A DNA stretch of 64,000 nucleotides from Candidatus Saccharimonadota bacterium (GCA_017513185.1 JAFXGL010000007.1:19739-83738); one strand, 5' to 3'. Positions 15,046 to 23,566 are shown, counted from the first letter of the stretch. Translations and numbers: made by a program. Notes: generated by a model from the sequence alone, not told the origin.

Positions 15046-16218
15046 ATGGAAATTGTTGTGGTAATACTTATAGTGATAAATGTAATTTTGACAGGGGTGG
15101 TGTTGGCGAGTGGAGCGCGTATGAAAAATGCGACGAAAGACGAGAAGAAGCTGGCAGAGATTAGCGAGAGGTTGGTGAAAAATGATACGAAGATTGAAGT
15201 GCTTTCCAAGAAGATTGACGATTTGACGCCGAAGATTAGTAGCGAGTTCCGCGAGAATAGGAAGGAGATTAGCGAGAATCTGAGCGGGATTTCTAAGACC
15301 GTGGATTCGAGGGTGAAGGAGATGCAGGTCTCGAACGAGAAGAAGTTGGAGCAGATGCGCGAGACGGTGGACGAGAAGCTGCAGGCGAGCGTGGAGAAGC
15401 GGTTTAACGAGAGCTTTAAGCAAATTTCGGGGCAGCTGAGCCAAGTGTATCAGGGCCTGGGTGAGATGAAGAATCTAGCTACGGGTGTGGGTGACCTCAA
15501 GAAGGTGATGGAAGGCGTGAAGACGCGAGGGATTTATGGTGAGGTGCAGCTGGGAGCTATTATTGAAGATATTTTGACGCCGACGCAGTATCTTACGAAT
15601 ACGCTAATTAAGAAAGGTAGTTCTGACCGAGTGGAGTTTGCCGTACGGATGCCGGGGAAAGAGGCGGAAGTGTTGCTGCCGATTGATAGTAAGTTCCCGG
15701 TGGAGAATTATCAGCGGCTGCTCAAAGCGTATGATGAGGGAAGTAAGACCGAGATTGAAATGTATCGGAAGGCTTTGCGAAAGGATGTGGTGGAGCAGGC
15801 GAAGAAGATTCATGATAAATATATCGAGGTGCCAAAGACGACGGAGTTTGCGATGATGTTTGTGCCGACGGAAAGCCTGTATGCGGAGATTTTGCGGATA
15901 CCTGGTGTGGACGAAGAGATACGGCAGAAGTATAGTATTTCCCTCTCCAGCCCGGCGACGTTGCCAGTGATGCTGAATGGCCTCCTCATGGGGTATCGGT
16001 CGGTGGCGATTGAAAAGCGTTCCGCTGAAGTCTGGAAGATTCTTGGAGGCGTGAAGGCGCAGTTTGGGAAGTTTGGAGATTTGCTAGAGGGGGTAGAAAA
16101 GAAGCTGACAGAAAGCGCTCACAAGATAGAAGACGCAAAGAGGCAAAGCCGCAGAATAGAAAAAGAAATGAAGGATATTGAAGAGTTACCAGAAAGTAAA
16201 ATAGAATTATTGAATTAG
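15046..16218 (+). CDS. rmuC: DNA recombination protein RmuC
   Basis: This encodes 390 residues from ATG 15046. An N-terminal membrane helix (about 3-22) is followed by a long coiled coil (about 30-130) and the RmuC domain, with YGEVQLGAIIEDIL and DSKFPVENY typical of the family. That domain has a restriction-endonuclease-like fold thought to limit sequence inversions. Longer starts at 15007 and 15037 lie upstream of or in the promoter. The last codons (IELLN and the TAG) lie inside a long palindrome shared with the 3' end of recR, so the C-terminus may be locally remodelled. Confidence 0.9.
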   Translation: MEIVVVILIVINVILTGVVLASGARMKNATKDEKKLAEISERLVKNDTKIEVLSKKIDDLTPKISSEFRENRKEISENLSGISKTVDSRVKEMQVSNEKKLEQMRETVDEKLQASVEKRFNESFKQISGQLSQVYQGLGEMKNLATGVGDLKKVMEGVKTRGIYGEVQLGAIIEDILTPTQYLTNTLIKKGSSDRVEFAVRMPGKEAEVLLPIDSKFPVENYQRLLKAYDEGSKTEIEMYRKALRKDVVEQAKKIHDKYIEVPKTTEFAMMFVPTESLYAEILRIPGVDEEIRQKYSISLSSPATLPVMLNGLLMGYRSVAIEKRSAEVWKILGGVKAQFGKFGDLLEGVEKKLTESAHKIEDAKRQSRRIEKEMKDIEELPESKIELLN

Positions 16219-16372
16219 GGCTCGCTTGCGGTCGGAAGTTTATTTTGGTGGCCCGCTCCTCGGCTTCACAATCCGACTATCGTCGGATTGCTTGCCTGGC
16301 CGCTCAGGCCGTGTCTTCAGTCCCCCAAAACAAACCTTCCTCCCCGCTCGCGCCCTATAATCTTGTTCTATT
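16200..16372. repeat. Long imperfect palindrome joining the 3' ends of rmuC and recR
   Basis: The outer arms are AATAGAA...GAATTAGGG on the left and its imperfect complement CCCTATAATC...TTCTATT on the right. The match continues inward through GGGCTCGC/GCTCGCGCCC and TTTATTTTGG/CCAAAACAAA. The tip holds AATCCGAC/GTCGGATT (4-base loop) and GCCTG/CAGGC. Both gene stop codons lie within the arms. It could act as a bidirectional terminator; compare 28806-28925, 31000-31160, 36342-36461 and the copies inside iscS and rpiB. Confidence 0.75.
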
Positions 16373-16960
16373 CTGCAATGCTGCGGATAGTGTTATTTGA
16401 TCTGCGTAAGACAAGTCAATTCCTAGTGGCAAACCTCTAGCTAGTCTTGTTATCTTCAAATTATCGAATTTTTCGGAGAGGAGTTTTTGGAGGAGGAGGG
16501 CGGTGGATTCGCCTTCAACACTGGGGTTCGTCGCGATGATGACTTCGGTGACTGCGTCGTCGGCGACGCGGGTGAGGAGTTCTTTAATGTGGAGCTGGTC
16601 GGGAGTGACACCATCGATGGGGGAGATGGCGCCACCGAGAACGTGGTAGGTGCCTTTGTAGGATTTGGTAGCTTCGATGCTGTAGATGTCGAGTGGTTCT
16701 TCTACGACGAGGACGGAAGTCTTGTCGCGTGAGGGGTCGGAGTAAAGCGGGGAGACGGCTTCGTCGCTGTCGATGAGAGCGAAGGTTTTGGGGCAGGACT
16801 TGACGCCGGAGTGGAGATACTGCAAAGATTCGGAGATATTATCGGTAATACTGGGGTTAGCGCGAAACAGAAAGTAGGCGTAGCGTTCCGCCGTGCGAGG
16901 GCCGACGCCAGGCAGGTGTCCGAGCGCCTCGATGACGCTTGAAAGAGCCTTCGGGAGCAT
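16355..16960 (-). CDS. recR: Recombination protein RecR lacking its zinc finger
   Basis: This encodes 201 residues. The N-terminal helix-hairpin-helix (LGHLPGVGPRTAERYAYFL) and the Toprim domain (VLVVEEPLDIYSIE ... YHVLGG) identify RecR, which loads RecA at gaps with RecF/RecO. Between them, the usual four-Cys zinc finger is gone: only Cys56 remains, and it is the sole Cys in the protein. It overlaps ybaB by one base (TAATG), a classic dnaX-ybaB-recR neighbourhood with dnaB and a membrane gene interposed. The last codons lie in the palindrome shared with rmuC. Confidence 0.93.
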   Translation of the reverse strand: MLPKALSSVIEALGHLPGVGPRTAERYAYFLFRANPSITDNISESLQYLHSGVKSCPKTFALIDSDEAVSPLYSDPSRDKTSVLVVEEPLDIYSIEATKSYKGTYHVLGGAISPIDGVTPDQLHIKELLTRVADDAVTEVIIATNPSVEGESTALLLQKLLSEKFDNLKITRLARGLPLGIDLSYADQITLSAALQNRTRL

Positions 16961-17256
16961 TAGAGGCCGAGGTTTCCGAGCTTGCCCATGAGGGGCTTCA
17001 TTTTTTCGCTGGCGATTTCTTGAGCTTTGGCATAGCCGTCACGGAGACAGTTTTCTATCCAGCGCTCGAGTTCGTGAATGTGGTCAAGGTCAACCTTTTC
17101 TGGGTCGATGGAGACTTTTTTAATCTTGAGTTCACCGTTAATCTGCACGACGACGGCGCCGTCACCAGCTTCTACCTCGACGATTTCGTTCTTGAGGTCT
17201 TTCTGCGCTTTGCGCAGTTGATTAATCATTTTCATTTGGTCCATAGTTTGGCCCAT
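16960..17256 (-). CDS. ybaB: YbaB/EbfC family nucleoid-associated protein
   Basis: This encodes 98 residues, full length for the family: a helical N-terminus (MGQTMDQMKMINQLRKAQKDL), a central sheet with GDGAVVVQINGELKI, and a C-terminal helix. It forms a dimer that binds DNA. The start at 17256 has AAAGGAG upstream. It is translationally coupled to recR by TAATG. Confidence 0.92.
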   Translation of the reverse strand: MGQTMDQMKMINQLRKAQKDLKNEIVEVEAGDGAVVVQINGELKIKKVSIDPEKVDLDHIHELERWIENCLRDGYAKAQEIASEKMKPLMGKLGNLGL

Positions 17257-17273
17257 AATACACTCCTTTAAAA

Positions 17274-18740
17274 CTATTTGTAGCTATATATGTATATTCT
17301 ATCAGAATTGTCGGAATTTGGCGAGGTGATAATGCGCTGGAGGCCATAGCCATTGGGAAGCTCAATGTCGGAGACGTGGCCAAGGGTGACGATGTCGTCG
17401 CGGACGGCGAGCTTGAGGAGTTTTTCGGTGGAGGACTGGAGCTGGATGGCGTGGTGGCGGTCTTCGTAGACTTCGTAGAAGGCACGGTTGAGCGTGTTTT
17501 CTGGGACGATGAGGATGGAATTTTCCCGAAGGTTGTCGCGGACGAGCGAGAGGTCGGTCGTGAATTCGTTGGCGACGGCGGGGGTGTATTTATAGCCGTA
17601 GACGAAGTGGTTGAGGCTGGGGATAATCATGACGGCGAGGAGGATAGAGAGCGGGAAGATGGCGAAGACGCGAGCGTAAGGGTTGGACGGGAAGAGGCTA
17701 TACCATTTTTCTAGGATGTAGCGGAGGCCGTGGGCGGTGAGAATGGAAAGTGGCAGGACGAGAAGCAGGGCGGAGTCGGGTGTGAGGCCGGCGAGGATAA
17801 CGGAAAAGACGATGAAGGCGCTAGCGATAGCGTTACGGCTGGCGAAGAAGCCACGGCGGGTAGAGAAGAGGCCAGTGGCGGCAAGTGCGAGCGAAGCTAG
17901 GCCGACGAGCGGGCTTAAATAGACGCCTTCGAGTGGTTGGCCCCAGGAGAAGAAGGGGGCGAAGCCGGTTTTGATGTTTTCAAAGAAATGGCTGATAGAG
18001 AAGTTTTCTCCGAAGAAGAGGGTGAGAGCGACGGTGCTTGACGAGATAATGTTAGTAATCCAAATGGCGAGACCACCGAGCAAGATGATACCCATGCCAA
18101 TGAGCGGGATTTTGGGCAGAGATTTGACGGTGAAGCGCAGGTGCGGATTCCAAAGGGTGAAGAAAATGATGAAGGCGACGAGGTAGATGAGGTGTGGAGT
18201 GTAGATGGCGAGCAGGAGCGCGAGGGCGAAGACAAAGCACCAAAGGGGCTTGGGTTGTTTTTCTCCCTGGATTTTTGAACCAAGCCAAAGCAGGAGCGTG
18301 GGCCAAAAGACGAGCATGATTAGCGGAGTGCCGGAGCCGGCGAGGTAGAGGAAGGGAGTGGAGAGGACGGTAAGAATGGAGGCCAGCAGTGCGACGTTGC
18401 TCTTAAACCAGCGGTTGAGAAGAAGGATGAGCAAGAGGCCGAGGACGAGGCCGACCAAGATGGAGGGAAGCTTGATGGCGTAGGGAGTGAGGCCGAAGAG
18501 GAGGATGGAGAGTTTTTGCAAAATGTGGTAAGGGAGGTCGACAAGGTCGCCGGAGGTGATGGAGGAGAAGTGCAAATCGTAAGAGCCAACGACGGATTGA
18601 CGCTCGAGGTCGGAGAGGCCGGCGGGACTAATCAAAGGCAACAAGAAAATTAAAGCTATAAACGCTAGCCCTAAAACAATATAGCCGATTATGAATCTAT
18701 AACGATATAGAAAAAGTTTAGAAATAACGAGTTTACTCAT
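17274..18740 (-). CDS. Multi-pass membrane protein, GT-C (ArnT/PMT-like) glycosyltransferase candidate
   Basis: This encodes 488 residues, with about 10-12 membrane helices and a short soluble C-terminal domain of about 100 residues. The first extracytoplasmic loop carries an acidic SDLERQ motif and later DLPYH, as in GT39/ArnT-type enzymes that take sugars from lipid carriers. The acceptor could be lipids or surface proteins; the assignment is by topology and weak motifs only. The start at 18740 lies 8 bp after TGC-TATAAT (18756-18748), so the mRNA is predicted leaderless. It separates dnaB from ybaB-recR. Confidence 0.6.
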   Translation of the reverse strand: MSKLVISKLFLYRYRFIIGYIVLGLAFIALIFLLPLISPAGLSDLERQSVVGSYDLHFSSITSGDLVDLPYHILQKLSILLFGLTPYAIKLPSILVGLVLGLLLILLLNRWFKSNVALLASILTVLSTPFLYLAGSGTPLIMLVFWPTLLLWLGSKIQGEKQPKPLWCFVFALALLLAIYTPHLIYLVAFIIFFTLWNPHLRFTVKSLPKIPLIGMGIILLGGLAIWITNIISSSTVALTLFFGENFSISHFFENIKTGFAPFFSWGQPLEGVYLSPLVGLASLALAATGLFSTRRGFFASRNAIASAFIVFSVILAGLTPDSALLLVLPLSILTAHGLRYILEKWYSLFPSNPYARVFAIFPLSILLAVMIIPSLNHFVYGYKYTPAVANEFTTDLSLVRDNLRENSILIVPENTLNRAFYEVYEDRHHAIQLQSSTEKLLKLAVRDDIVTLGHVSDIELPNGYGLQRIITSPNSDNSDRIYIYSYK

Positions 18741-18747
18741 TTATACC

Positions 18748-18756
18748 ATTATAGCA
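18748..18756 (-). promoter_or_regulatory. Extended -10 promoter of the GT-C gene, leaderless type
   Basis: TGC-TATAAT on the minus strand, ending 8 bp before the ATG. It lies in the gap after the dnaB stop. Confidence 0.65.
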
Positions 18757-18763
18757 TATGTTT

Positions 18764-20137
18764 TTATTCTTCGGAATGCTCTTTGTCGAGCGACATGAAG
18801 CGTAAGAGTTCGGGGTGGAAGTAGAGCTCGATGGTGCCGACCGGGCCGTGGCGGTGCTTGGCGATGATGAGCTGAGTGATGTGGGTCTCTTCGTAGCCTT
18901 CCTTGCCTTGATTGTAGTAGTCGGGGCGGTGGAGGAACATGACAAGGTCGGCGTCTTGCTCAATGGAGCCGGATTCACGGAGATCGGAGAGGACCGGGCG
19001 AGGGTCGTCACGGCCAGTGACGGAACGGGAGAGCTGAGCTAGGGCGACGACGGGGATTTCTAGTTCCCTGGCGAGCTGTTTGAGGCTGCGAGAAATCTCG
19101 GTAACTTCCTGGACGCGGTTGCCGGTGCGGCGGTAGACCTCGGAGCCACTTAAGAGCTGGAGGTAGTCGATGATGATGAGGCCAATGTCGTGGTCGTGGA
19201 CGGCGCGGCGGGCTTTGTTACGGAGTTCTAGGACGGTCATGTTGGAGGTGTCATCGAGGTAGAGGGGGATGGAATCCATTTCTTCCAAAGCGTCGCCGAT
19301 TTTGCCGTAATCTTCTTCGGTGACATTGCCGGTGCGAATTTTCCAGTTGTCGACGCCGGAGATGTCGGAAATCATACGGTCGACGATTTCTTGGTTGGCC
19401 ATTTCCATGGAGAAAAAGAGGACGCCACGGCCGTTGATGCTGGCGGTGTTATACGCGAGGTTTTGGGCGAAGGTGGTTTTTCCCATGGCCGGGCGGGCGC
19501 CGATAATCACGAGGTCGCCTTTTTGGAGGCCGGCGGTCTTTTTGTCGAGGTCACGAAAGCCGGTCTTGAGGCCGCGGAGGGCGCCTTTGTTGTTGTGGAG
19601 TTCTTCCATGCGGTCGAAAGCGTCGGCGAGGAGAGACTCTAGGGCGACGTAGTCGGTCTTGGTGATTTGGTCAGTGACGGTGTAGAGTTCTTTTTCGGCG
19701 GAGCCGAGGAGTTCGTTAATGTCGGTGGATTCTTCGTAGCCGGATTCGGAGATGGCGGTGCCGGCGCTAATCAAGCGGCGGCGAATGGCAGCATTGGCGA
19801 CAATCTTCGCGTAGGCCTCGGAGTGGGTGGCGGTGGGGACGAAGTTGGTGAGCTCGGTGAGGTAGGCGGCGCCACCGACGCTCTTTAAATCCTTCGTTTT
19901 GCGGAGTTCGGCGGTGAGGGTGAGGAGGTCGATGGGCGAGTGGTGCTGGTAAAGGGAGGTCATGGCGTGGAAGATTTTGCCGTGGCGTTCGTCGTAAAAG
20001 TCGCGGTATCTGACGATTTCTAGAAGGTCGGGGAAGTTGGTGTCGGACAGCAAAATGGCGCCGAGTAGAGACTTTTCGGCGTTGAGATCCTGGGGCGGAA
20101 TGCGACCACCGGATGAGTTAGAACGGGATTCCTCCAT
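18764..20137 (-). CDS. dnaB: Replicative DNA helicase DnaB
   Basis: Hexameric helicase that unwinds DNA ahead of the replisome; 457 residues, normal length, no intein. The N-terminal helical domain starts with PPQDLNAEKSLLGAIL. The RecA-like domain has Walker A GARPAMGKTT, the Walker B region IGLIIIDYLQLL, and an arginine-finger region near KHRHGPVGT. The start at 20137 has AGGAGGT 9 bp upstream and overlaps the end of dnaX by 20 bp, so helicase and clamp loader are co-expressed. Confidence 0.96.
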   Translation of the reverse strand: MEESRSNSSGGRIPPQDLNAEKSLLGAILLSDTNFPDLLEIVRYRDFYDERHGKIFHAMTSLYQHHSPIDLLTLTAELRKTKDLKSVGGAAYLTELTNFVPTATHSEAYAKIVANAAIRRRLISAGTAISESGYEESTDINELLGSAEKELYTVTDQITKTDYVALESLLADAFDRMEELHNNKGALRGLKTGFRDLDKKTAGLQKGDLVIIGARPAMGKTTFAQNLAYNTASINGRGVLFFSMEMANQEIVDRMISDISGVDNWKIRTGNVTEEDYGKIGDALEEMDSIPLYLDDTSNMTVLELRNKARRAVHDHDIGLIIIDYLQLLSGSEVYRRTGNRVQEVTEISRSLKQLARELEIPVVALAQLSRSVTGRDDPRPVLSDLRESGSIEQDADLVMFLHRPDYYNQGKEGYEETHITQLIIAKHRHGPVGTIELYFHPELLRFMSLDKEHSEE

Positions 20138-21419
20138 TATCGTTTACCTCCTGTATGTTACCCATTATATCAGAAATTTTGGAGATTTCCGGTGATTTTT
20201 CAAAGTCGTCGGGGTCGTGAATGATGAATTCTTTGTTAAAATTACTTTTTAAAAGGTCGCGGTTGGCAGGGCGGTCTAAAATCGTTTTGATAATCTTTTT
20301 GGGAGGGTAAATGTGGATAGTGGCGCCGTCGTCGGAGATTTTACATTTATTTAGTTGCGCTTCCAAAGCCGGCGTGAGTTTTAAAGAAATGTTATTTATA
20401 GGTTTTTCTATTATTTTTTCTTTTTTAGTTTCAATCTTAATTTCTTTTTTTATTATTTTATTTTCAATTTTTATATCATTATTAAAATCTTTATTATTTA
20501 AAAAAGCCAATAGTAATTTAGCTTCCGGATATGGCGCGGTGACCTTTGGGAGTTCGGCGAGGAGGGAGAGGAGGTTGGGAGCAGGGGCGGAGATGATTTT
20601 GGCGAGGCAGGAGTTGGCGACGGATTCGGGCTTGAGGCCCTCAGCGAGCAAGCCTTTGAGTGCTTTGGTGATGGTAGCGGCGTCGCCGGAGGTGTAGGCG
20701 GCGAGAAGGGCGGAGATTTTAGAGTCCATCGGGAGGCCCAGGCAGTTTGAAACGGTAGCTTCGTCGAGCTCGGTGTCTTTTTCGGCGAGGGAGGAGATTT
20801 GGTCGAGGAGGGAGAGGGAGTCGCGGAAGGAGCCGCCGCCTTTTTGGACGATGAGCTTTAAGGCCGGGGTGGAGATTTTAATTCCCTCTTTATCGCAGAT
20901 GGCTTGGAGGTGGGAGAGCATAGTAGCTTTGTCGGCTAGGCGGAAGGTGAAAACTTGGCTTCTTGAGGTGATGGTGACGGGGACCTTTTCGAGGTCGGTG
21001 GTGGCGAGAATAAAGACGACGTGAGCGGGTGGTTCTTCCAAAGTTTTAAGTAGGGCGTTAAAGGCGGACTTACTCAGCATGTGGACTTCGTCGATGATGT
21101 AGACTTTAAACTTGCCCTCACTGGGAGCAATCATGGCCTTTTCACGGAGGTCGCGGATGTTATCGACGCCAGTGTTACTAGCCGCGTCGATTTCGATAAT
21201 GTCGAGGTAACTGTCTTCTAGTTCGTAGGTGAAGCCATTGATTTCGTGAGCAAGGATGCGGGCGACGGAAGTTTTGCCACAGCCGCGAGGGCCGGTGAAG
21301 AGGTAGCTATGAGAAACTTTGCCAGACCCCAGAGCAGCAGCAAGGGGGCCCGTCACTTGGTCCTGACCAATGACGTCCTGGAGGGTCTTGGGACGGTATT
21401 TGCGATATAAGGCTAACAT
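20118..21419 (-). CDS. dnaX: DNA polymerase III gamma/tau subunit, without zinc module
   Basis: Clamp-loader ATPase, 433 residues. Walker A GPRGCGKTS, DEVHMLS (Walker B) and the sensor region LATTDLEKVPVTI...R are intact. The Cys4 zinc module normally between Walker A and the EIDAAS motif is replaced by a short stretch without cysteines (NGFTYELEDSYLD). Residues about 310-350 form an AT-rich Lys/Ile/Asn linker unlike the rest of the gene, and the C-terminal tau-like part is short. An A7 run in the linker could allow frameshifting (see 20444-20453). The start overlaps the upstream stop by one base (TAATG). Confidence 0.93.
   Translation of the reverse strand: MLALYRKYRPKTLQDVIGQDQVTGPLAAALGSGKVSHSYLFTGPRGCGKTSVARILAHEINGFTYELEDSYLDIIEIDAASNTGVDNIRDLREKAMIAPSEGKFKVYIIDEVHMLSKSAFNALLKTLEEPPAHVVFILATTDLEKVPVTITSRSQVFTFRLADKATMLSHLQAICDKEGIKISTPALKLIVQKGGGSFRDSLSLLDQISSLAEKDTELDEATVSNCLGLPMDSKISALLAAYTSGDAATITKALKGLLAEGLKPESVANSCLAKIISAPAPNLLSLLAELPKVTAPYPEAKLLLAFLNNKDFNNDIKIENKIIKKEIKIETKKEKIIEKPINNISLKLTPALEAQLNKCKISDDGATIHIYPPKKIIKTILDRPANRDLLKSNFNKEFIIHDPDDFEKSPEISKISDIMGNIQEVNDNGGIPF
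20444..20453 (-). other. Candidate slippery sequence in dnaX
   Basis: On the coding strand, ATA is followed by AAA AAA GAA (codons 323-326), giving the heptamer A-AAA-AAA. A -1 slip would read AGA AAT TAA and stop, producing a gamma-like protein of about 327 residues that keeps the ATPase core. Polymerase slippage on the same A-run would act similarly. No downstream hairpin was identified. Confidence 0.35.
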
Positions 21420-21937
21420 TACAGAGCGGCTTCAACGGCGGCCCACTGAGCTTCGTCGTTCTTTGCGGGGATGACGACGGAGACCTGGGAGCCTTCACGG
21501 AGGTGGAAGTAAGTGACAGAAGCGTAGAGGATTTCGTATTCGCGGCCGGCGACTTCGACGTAATATTTGTCGTCGTGGTGAGTGAGGGTGCCGATGACAG
21601 ACTTGCGCTCGACCGGGCCGATTTGCTTGTAAAGGAAGCGGCCATCGGGAGTGATGGTGAGCTTCATGAGATCGCCCTCAACGAGCTTGGACTTAGATGC
21701 ATAGTTTGCCGGGACGGGGTAATTCTTGCCGTCGGGGCCAATCATGATTTGGCCATCAAAGACGCCTTCGATAATCTTGCCATCAGGGTCGGAAACGACG
21801 GTCTCACGGGGGGCAGTGATAACATCGCCGTCGCCCAAAACGGAGTTCAAAAGCTCCTTGGCGGCAGCCAAATTGGTCTCAGCCTCTTGAAGGAGGCTCC
21901 TTAATCTCTTTATTTGTTTTTCTGGTAGTTCAGACAT
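21419..21937 (-). CDS. Hypothetical protein preceding dnaX
   Basis: This encodes 172 residues from ATG 21937; a GTG immediately upstream at 21940 is an alternative. A helical N-terminus (about 1-35, coiled-coil-like) is followed by a beta-rich region with two barrel-like repeats around VFDGQIMIGPDGKNYPVP and RKSVIGTLTHHDDKYYVEV. No family was recognised. It is the first gene of the dnaX-dnaB run and has a near-consensus promoter, so a role in replication or nucleic-acid binding is plausible from context only. There is no signal peptide. Confidence 0.7.
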   Translation of the reverse strand: MSELPEKQIKRLRSLLQEAETNLAAAKELLNSVLGDGDVITAPRETVVSDPDGKIIEGVFDGQIMIGPDGKNYPVPANYASKSKLVEGDLMKLTITPDGRFLYKQIGPVERKSVIGTLTHHDDKYYVEVAGREYEILYASVTYFHLREGSQVSVVIPAKNDEAQWAAVEAAL

Positions 21938-21980
21938 CACCTCGCGTCCTGTCTATTTTTTGATATAGTACTATTATTAT

Positions 21981-22007
21981 ATTATATGACATCCCGTGCT
22001 ATGTCAA
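21981..22007 (-). promoter_or_regulatory. Promoter of the dnaX-dnaB operon
   Basis: TTGACA (22007 down to 22002), a 15-bp spacer and TATAAT (21986 down to 21981), with further TATAAT-like hexamers just downstream. The -35 lies inside the last codons of dus. Confidence 0.6.
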
Positions 22008-22975
22008 GGCTCAAGTTTTCCACCAAAATTCTCGGGGTGCTGCTCGAAACGTTGTAAAAATGACAAGGCTTCATCGGTGCTGTGGCAGGTCATAAGCTGG
22101 GCGCGGAGGTCTGAGGCTCCTGGGAAGTCGCGGATGTAAATCTTGAAGTAATGTTTGAGCGGCTCAAAGTTACTATTATTATATAGCGATAAGTGCAAGT
22201 GCAGCAGGTTTAGGAGTTCGGCTTTGGTAGGTGCGTGGTCGGTGAAGCAGTAGGGGTTTTCAAAAACTCCTCTACCTATCATAAATCCATCTAAATTTGG
22301 AAACCGTTCAAACAAAGCCAGAGCTTGTTTTCTGTCTTTTATATCTCCATTTATCAACAGTTTTGTTTCTGGTGAATATTGATTTCTTAACTCTATAATA
22401 TCCGGGATGAGCTCAAAGTGGGCGGGGACCTTGCTCATTTCTTTACGAGTGCGGAGGTGGACGGTGAGGGCGGCGGGGTGTTCTTTTAGCAGCGTGGGGA
22501 GCCAGGTCTGATATTCATTTATGAAGGAGAAGCCGAGGCGGGTCTTGATGGAGACGGGGAGACCATTACTGTTTGCGACGGCGTTACGAAAGCATTCCAC
22601 GGCGAGGTCGGGTGTGCGAATCATCTGGGCGCCACCGCCAGCTTTATTGACATGTTTGTCGGGACAGCCAAAGTTGAGGTCGATGCCGGCGAAGCCGAGG
22701 TCTTTGAGAGCGGCGCAAGTGGCGCCGAAGTGTTCTGGGTTTTTGCCCCAAATTTGGGCGATGATGGGTGCGTCGGTGGGGGCGATAGCAAGGCGTTCGA
22801 GAGCGTTGGCTCTTCCCTTTTCTGAGGCATAGCTGGAGACGTTCGTAAATTCCGTGAAAAATAAGTCCGGCCGGCCGGCTTTGGCGATGACCTGGCGAAA
22901 GGCAATGTCGGTCACGCCCTCCATGGGGGCGAGACATAAAATGGGTTTTTCTAGTTCTTGCCAAATGTTATTCAT
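22004..22975 (-). CDS. dus: tRNA-dihydrouridine synthase
   Basis: FMN enzyme that reduces uridines in tRNA D-loops; 323 residues from ATG 22975. The frame runs further upstream, but that part is antisense-like and overlaps rlmH. The N-terminus has LAPMEGVTDIAFR, the catalytic Cys is in NFGCPDKHVNKAGGGA, and NGDIKD and FMIGRGVFENP follow near the FMN phosphate site. It overlaps the rlmH stop by 8 bp. Both enzymes modify stable RNA. A stretch at about 22240-22410 is more AT-rich than the rest but remains in frame. Confidence 0.93.
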   Translation of the reverse strand: MNNIWQELEKPILCLAPMEGVTDIAFRQVIAKAGRPDLFFTEFTNVSSYASEKGRANALERLAIAPTDAPIIAQIWGKNPEHFGATCAALKDLGFAGIDLNFGCPDKHVNKAGGGAQMIRTPDLAVECFRNAVANSNGLPVSIKTRLGFSFINEYQTWLPTLLKEHPAALTVHLRTRKEMSKVPAHFELIPDIIELRNQYSPETKLLINGDIKDRKQALALFERFPNLDGFMIGRGVFENPYCFTDHAPTKAELLNLLHLHLSLYNNSNFEPLKHYFKIYIRDFPGASDLRAQLMTCHSTDEALSFLQRFEQHPENFGGKLEP

Positions 22976-23399
22976 GATGATAATGGGAGCCACGGGCGAT
23001 TTCGCTGGCGCGGTAGATTTGTTCGGAAACGATGAGGCGGGCGAGCATGTGCGGGAAGACGAGTTTGCCGAAGGACCAGATGAAGTTGGCGTGGTCACGC
23101 GCGTCTTGGGTGACACCGAAGGGGCCACCGATGACAATGTAAACTTCGCGCGAGTAGTTGAATTCTTCTTGGAAGAGCTGAGAGAGCTGGGGCGAGGTGA
23201 TTTCGCGGCCGCGTTCGTCGGCGATAATCACGAAGGCGTCCTTTGGGAACTTCCATTCGGCGAGCCAGACGTCGAGCTTTTCTGCCTCGAGAAAGGTGAA
23301 GTCAAAATCAAAAGGTTTGCGGCATTTTTTGCGGTAATCTTCGATTAGCCAGTAGTATTCCCCCATGTGTTTTTTGCCCCCGGCGATGATATGTATCAC
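22968..23399 (-). CDS. rlmH: 23S rRNA (pseudouridine1915-N3) methyltransferase
   Basis: SPOUT-class enzyme, 143 residues. The SAM-binding knot is visible as YIVIGGPFGV and the C-terminal SEQIYRASEIARGSHYHHE is the family end (usually YH followed by a basic residue). The start is GTG 23399 with AAAGGA upstream. It is divergent from the L10 operon and precedes dus with an 8-bp overlap. Confidence 0.93.
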   Translation of the reverse strand: MIHIIAGGKKHMGEYYWLIEDYRKKCRKPFDFDFTFLEAEKLDVWLAEWKFPKDAFVIIADERGREITSPQLSQLFQEEFNYSREVYIVIGGPFGVTQDARDHANFIWSFGKLVFPHMLARLIVSEQIYRASEIARGSHYHHE

Positions 23400-23414
23400 G
23401 AACGTTCCTTTCTA

Positions 23415-23443
23415 TTTACAATTATAACACTTTTTGATATAAT
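23415..23443 (+). promoter_or_regulatory. Promoter of the rplJ-rplL operon
   Basis: TTTACA (23415-23420), a 17-bp spacer and TGA-extended TATAAT (23438-23443). Transcription should start near 23450. Confidence 0.8.
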
Positions 23444-23449
23444 GTGGGG

Positions 23450-23566
23450 AGTTACCAAAGACAGCGACGGGAGTAATCCTTAATTATGTCGCCGAGGCTA
23501 TCTCTTATTTATAACGTAGTCGGTAACGGAATTTAACAATCCGTGAACCTAAACAAGGAAAACTAA
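23450..23566 (+). ncRNA. Ribosomal protein L10 leader
   Basis: A leader of about 117 nt before rplJ contains ACCAAAGACAGCGACGGG and a later GCCGAGG box. These match the conserved parts of the L10 leader (kink-turn bound by L10-L7/L12 for autoregulation). It is followed by a ribosome site AAGGAAAA before ATG 23567. Confidence 0.8.

Noticed and set aside
20376-20530. AT-rich dnaX linker as another inserted palindrome
   Set aside because: No inverted-repeat arms found; it looks like a low-complexity linker.
22976-23137. N-terminal extension of dus
   Set aside because: Lies wholly inside rlmH, is Pro/Ser-rich nonsense, and the family start motif begins at 22975.
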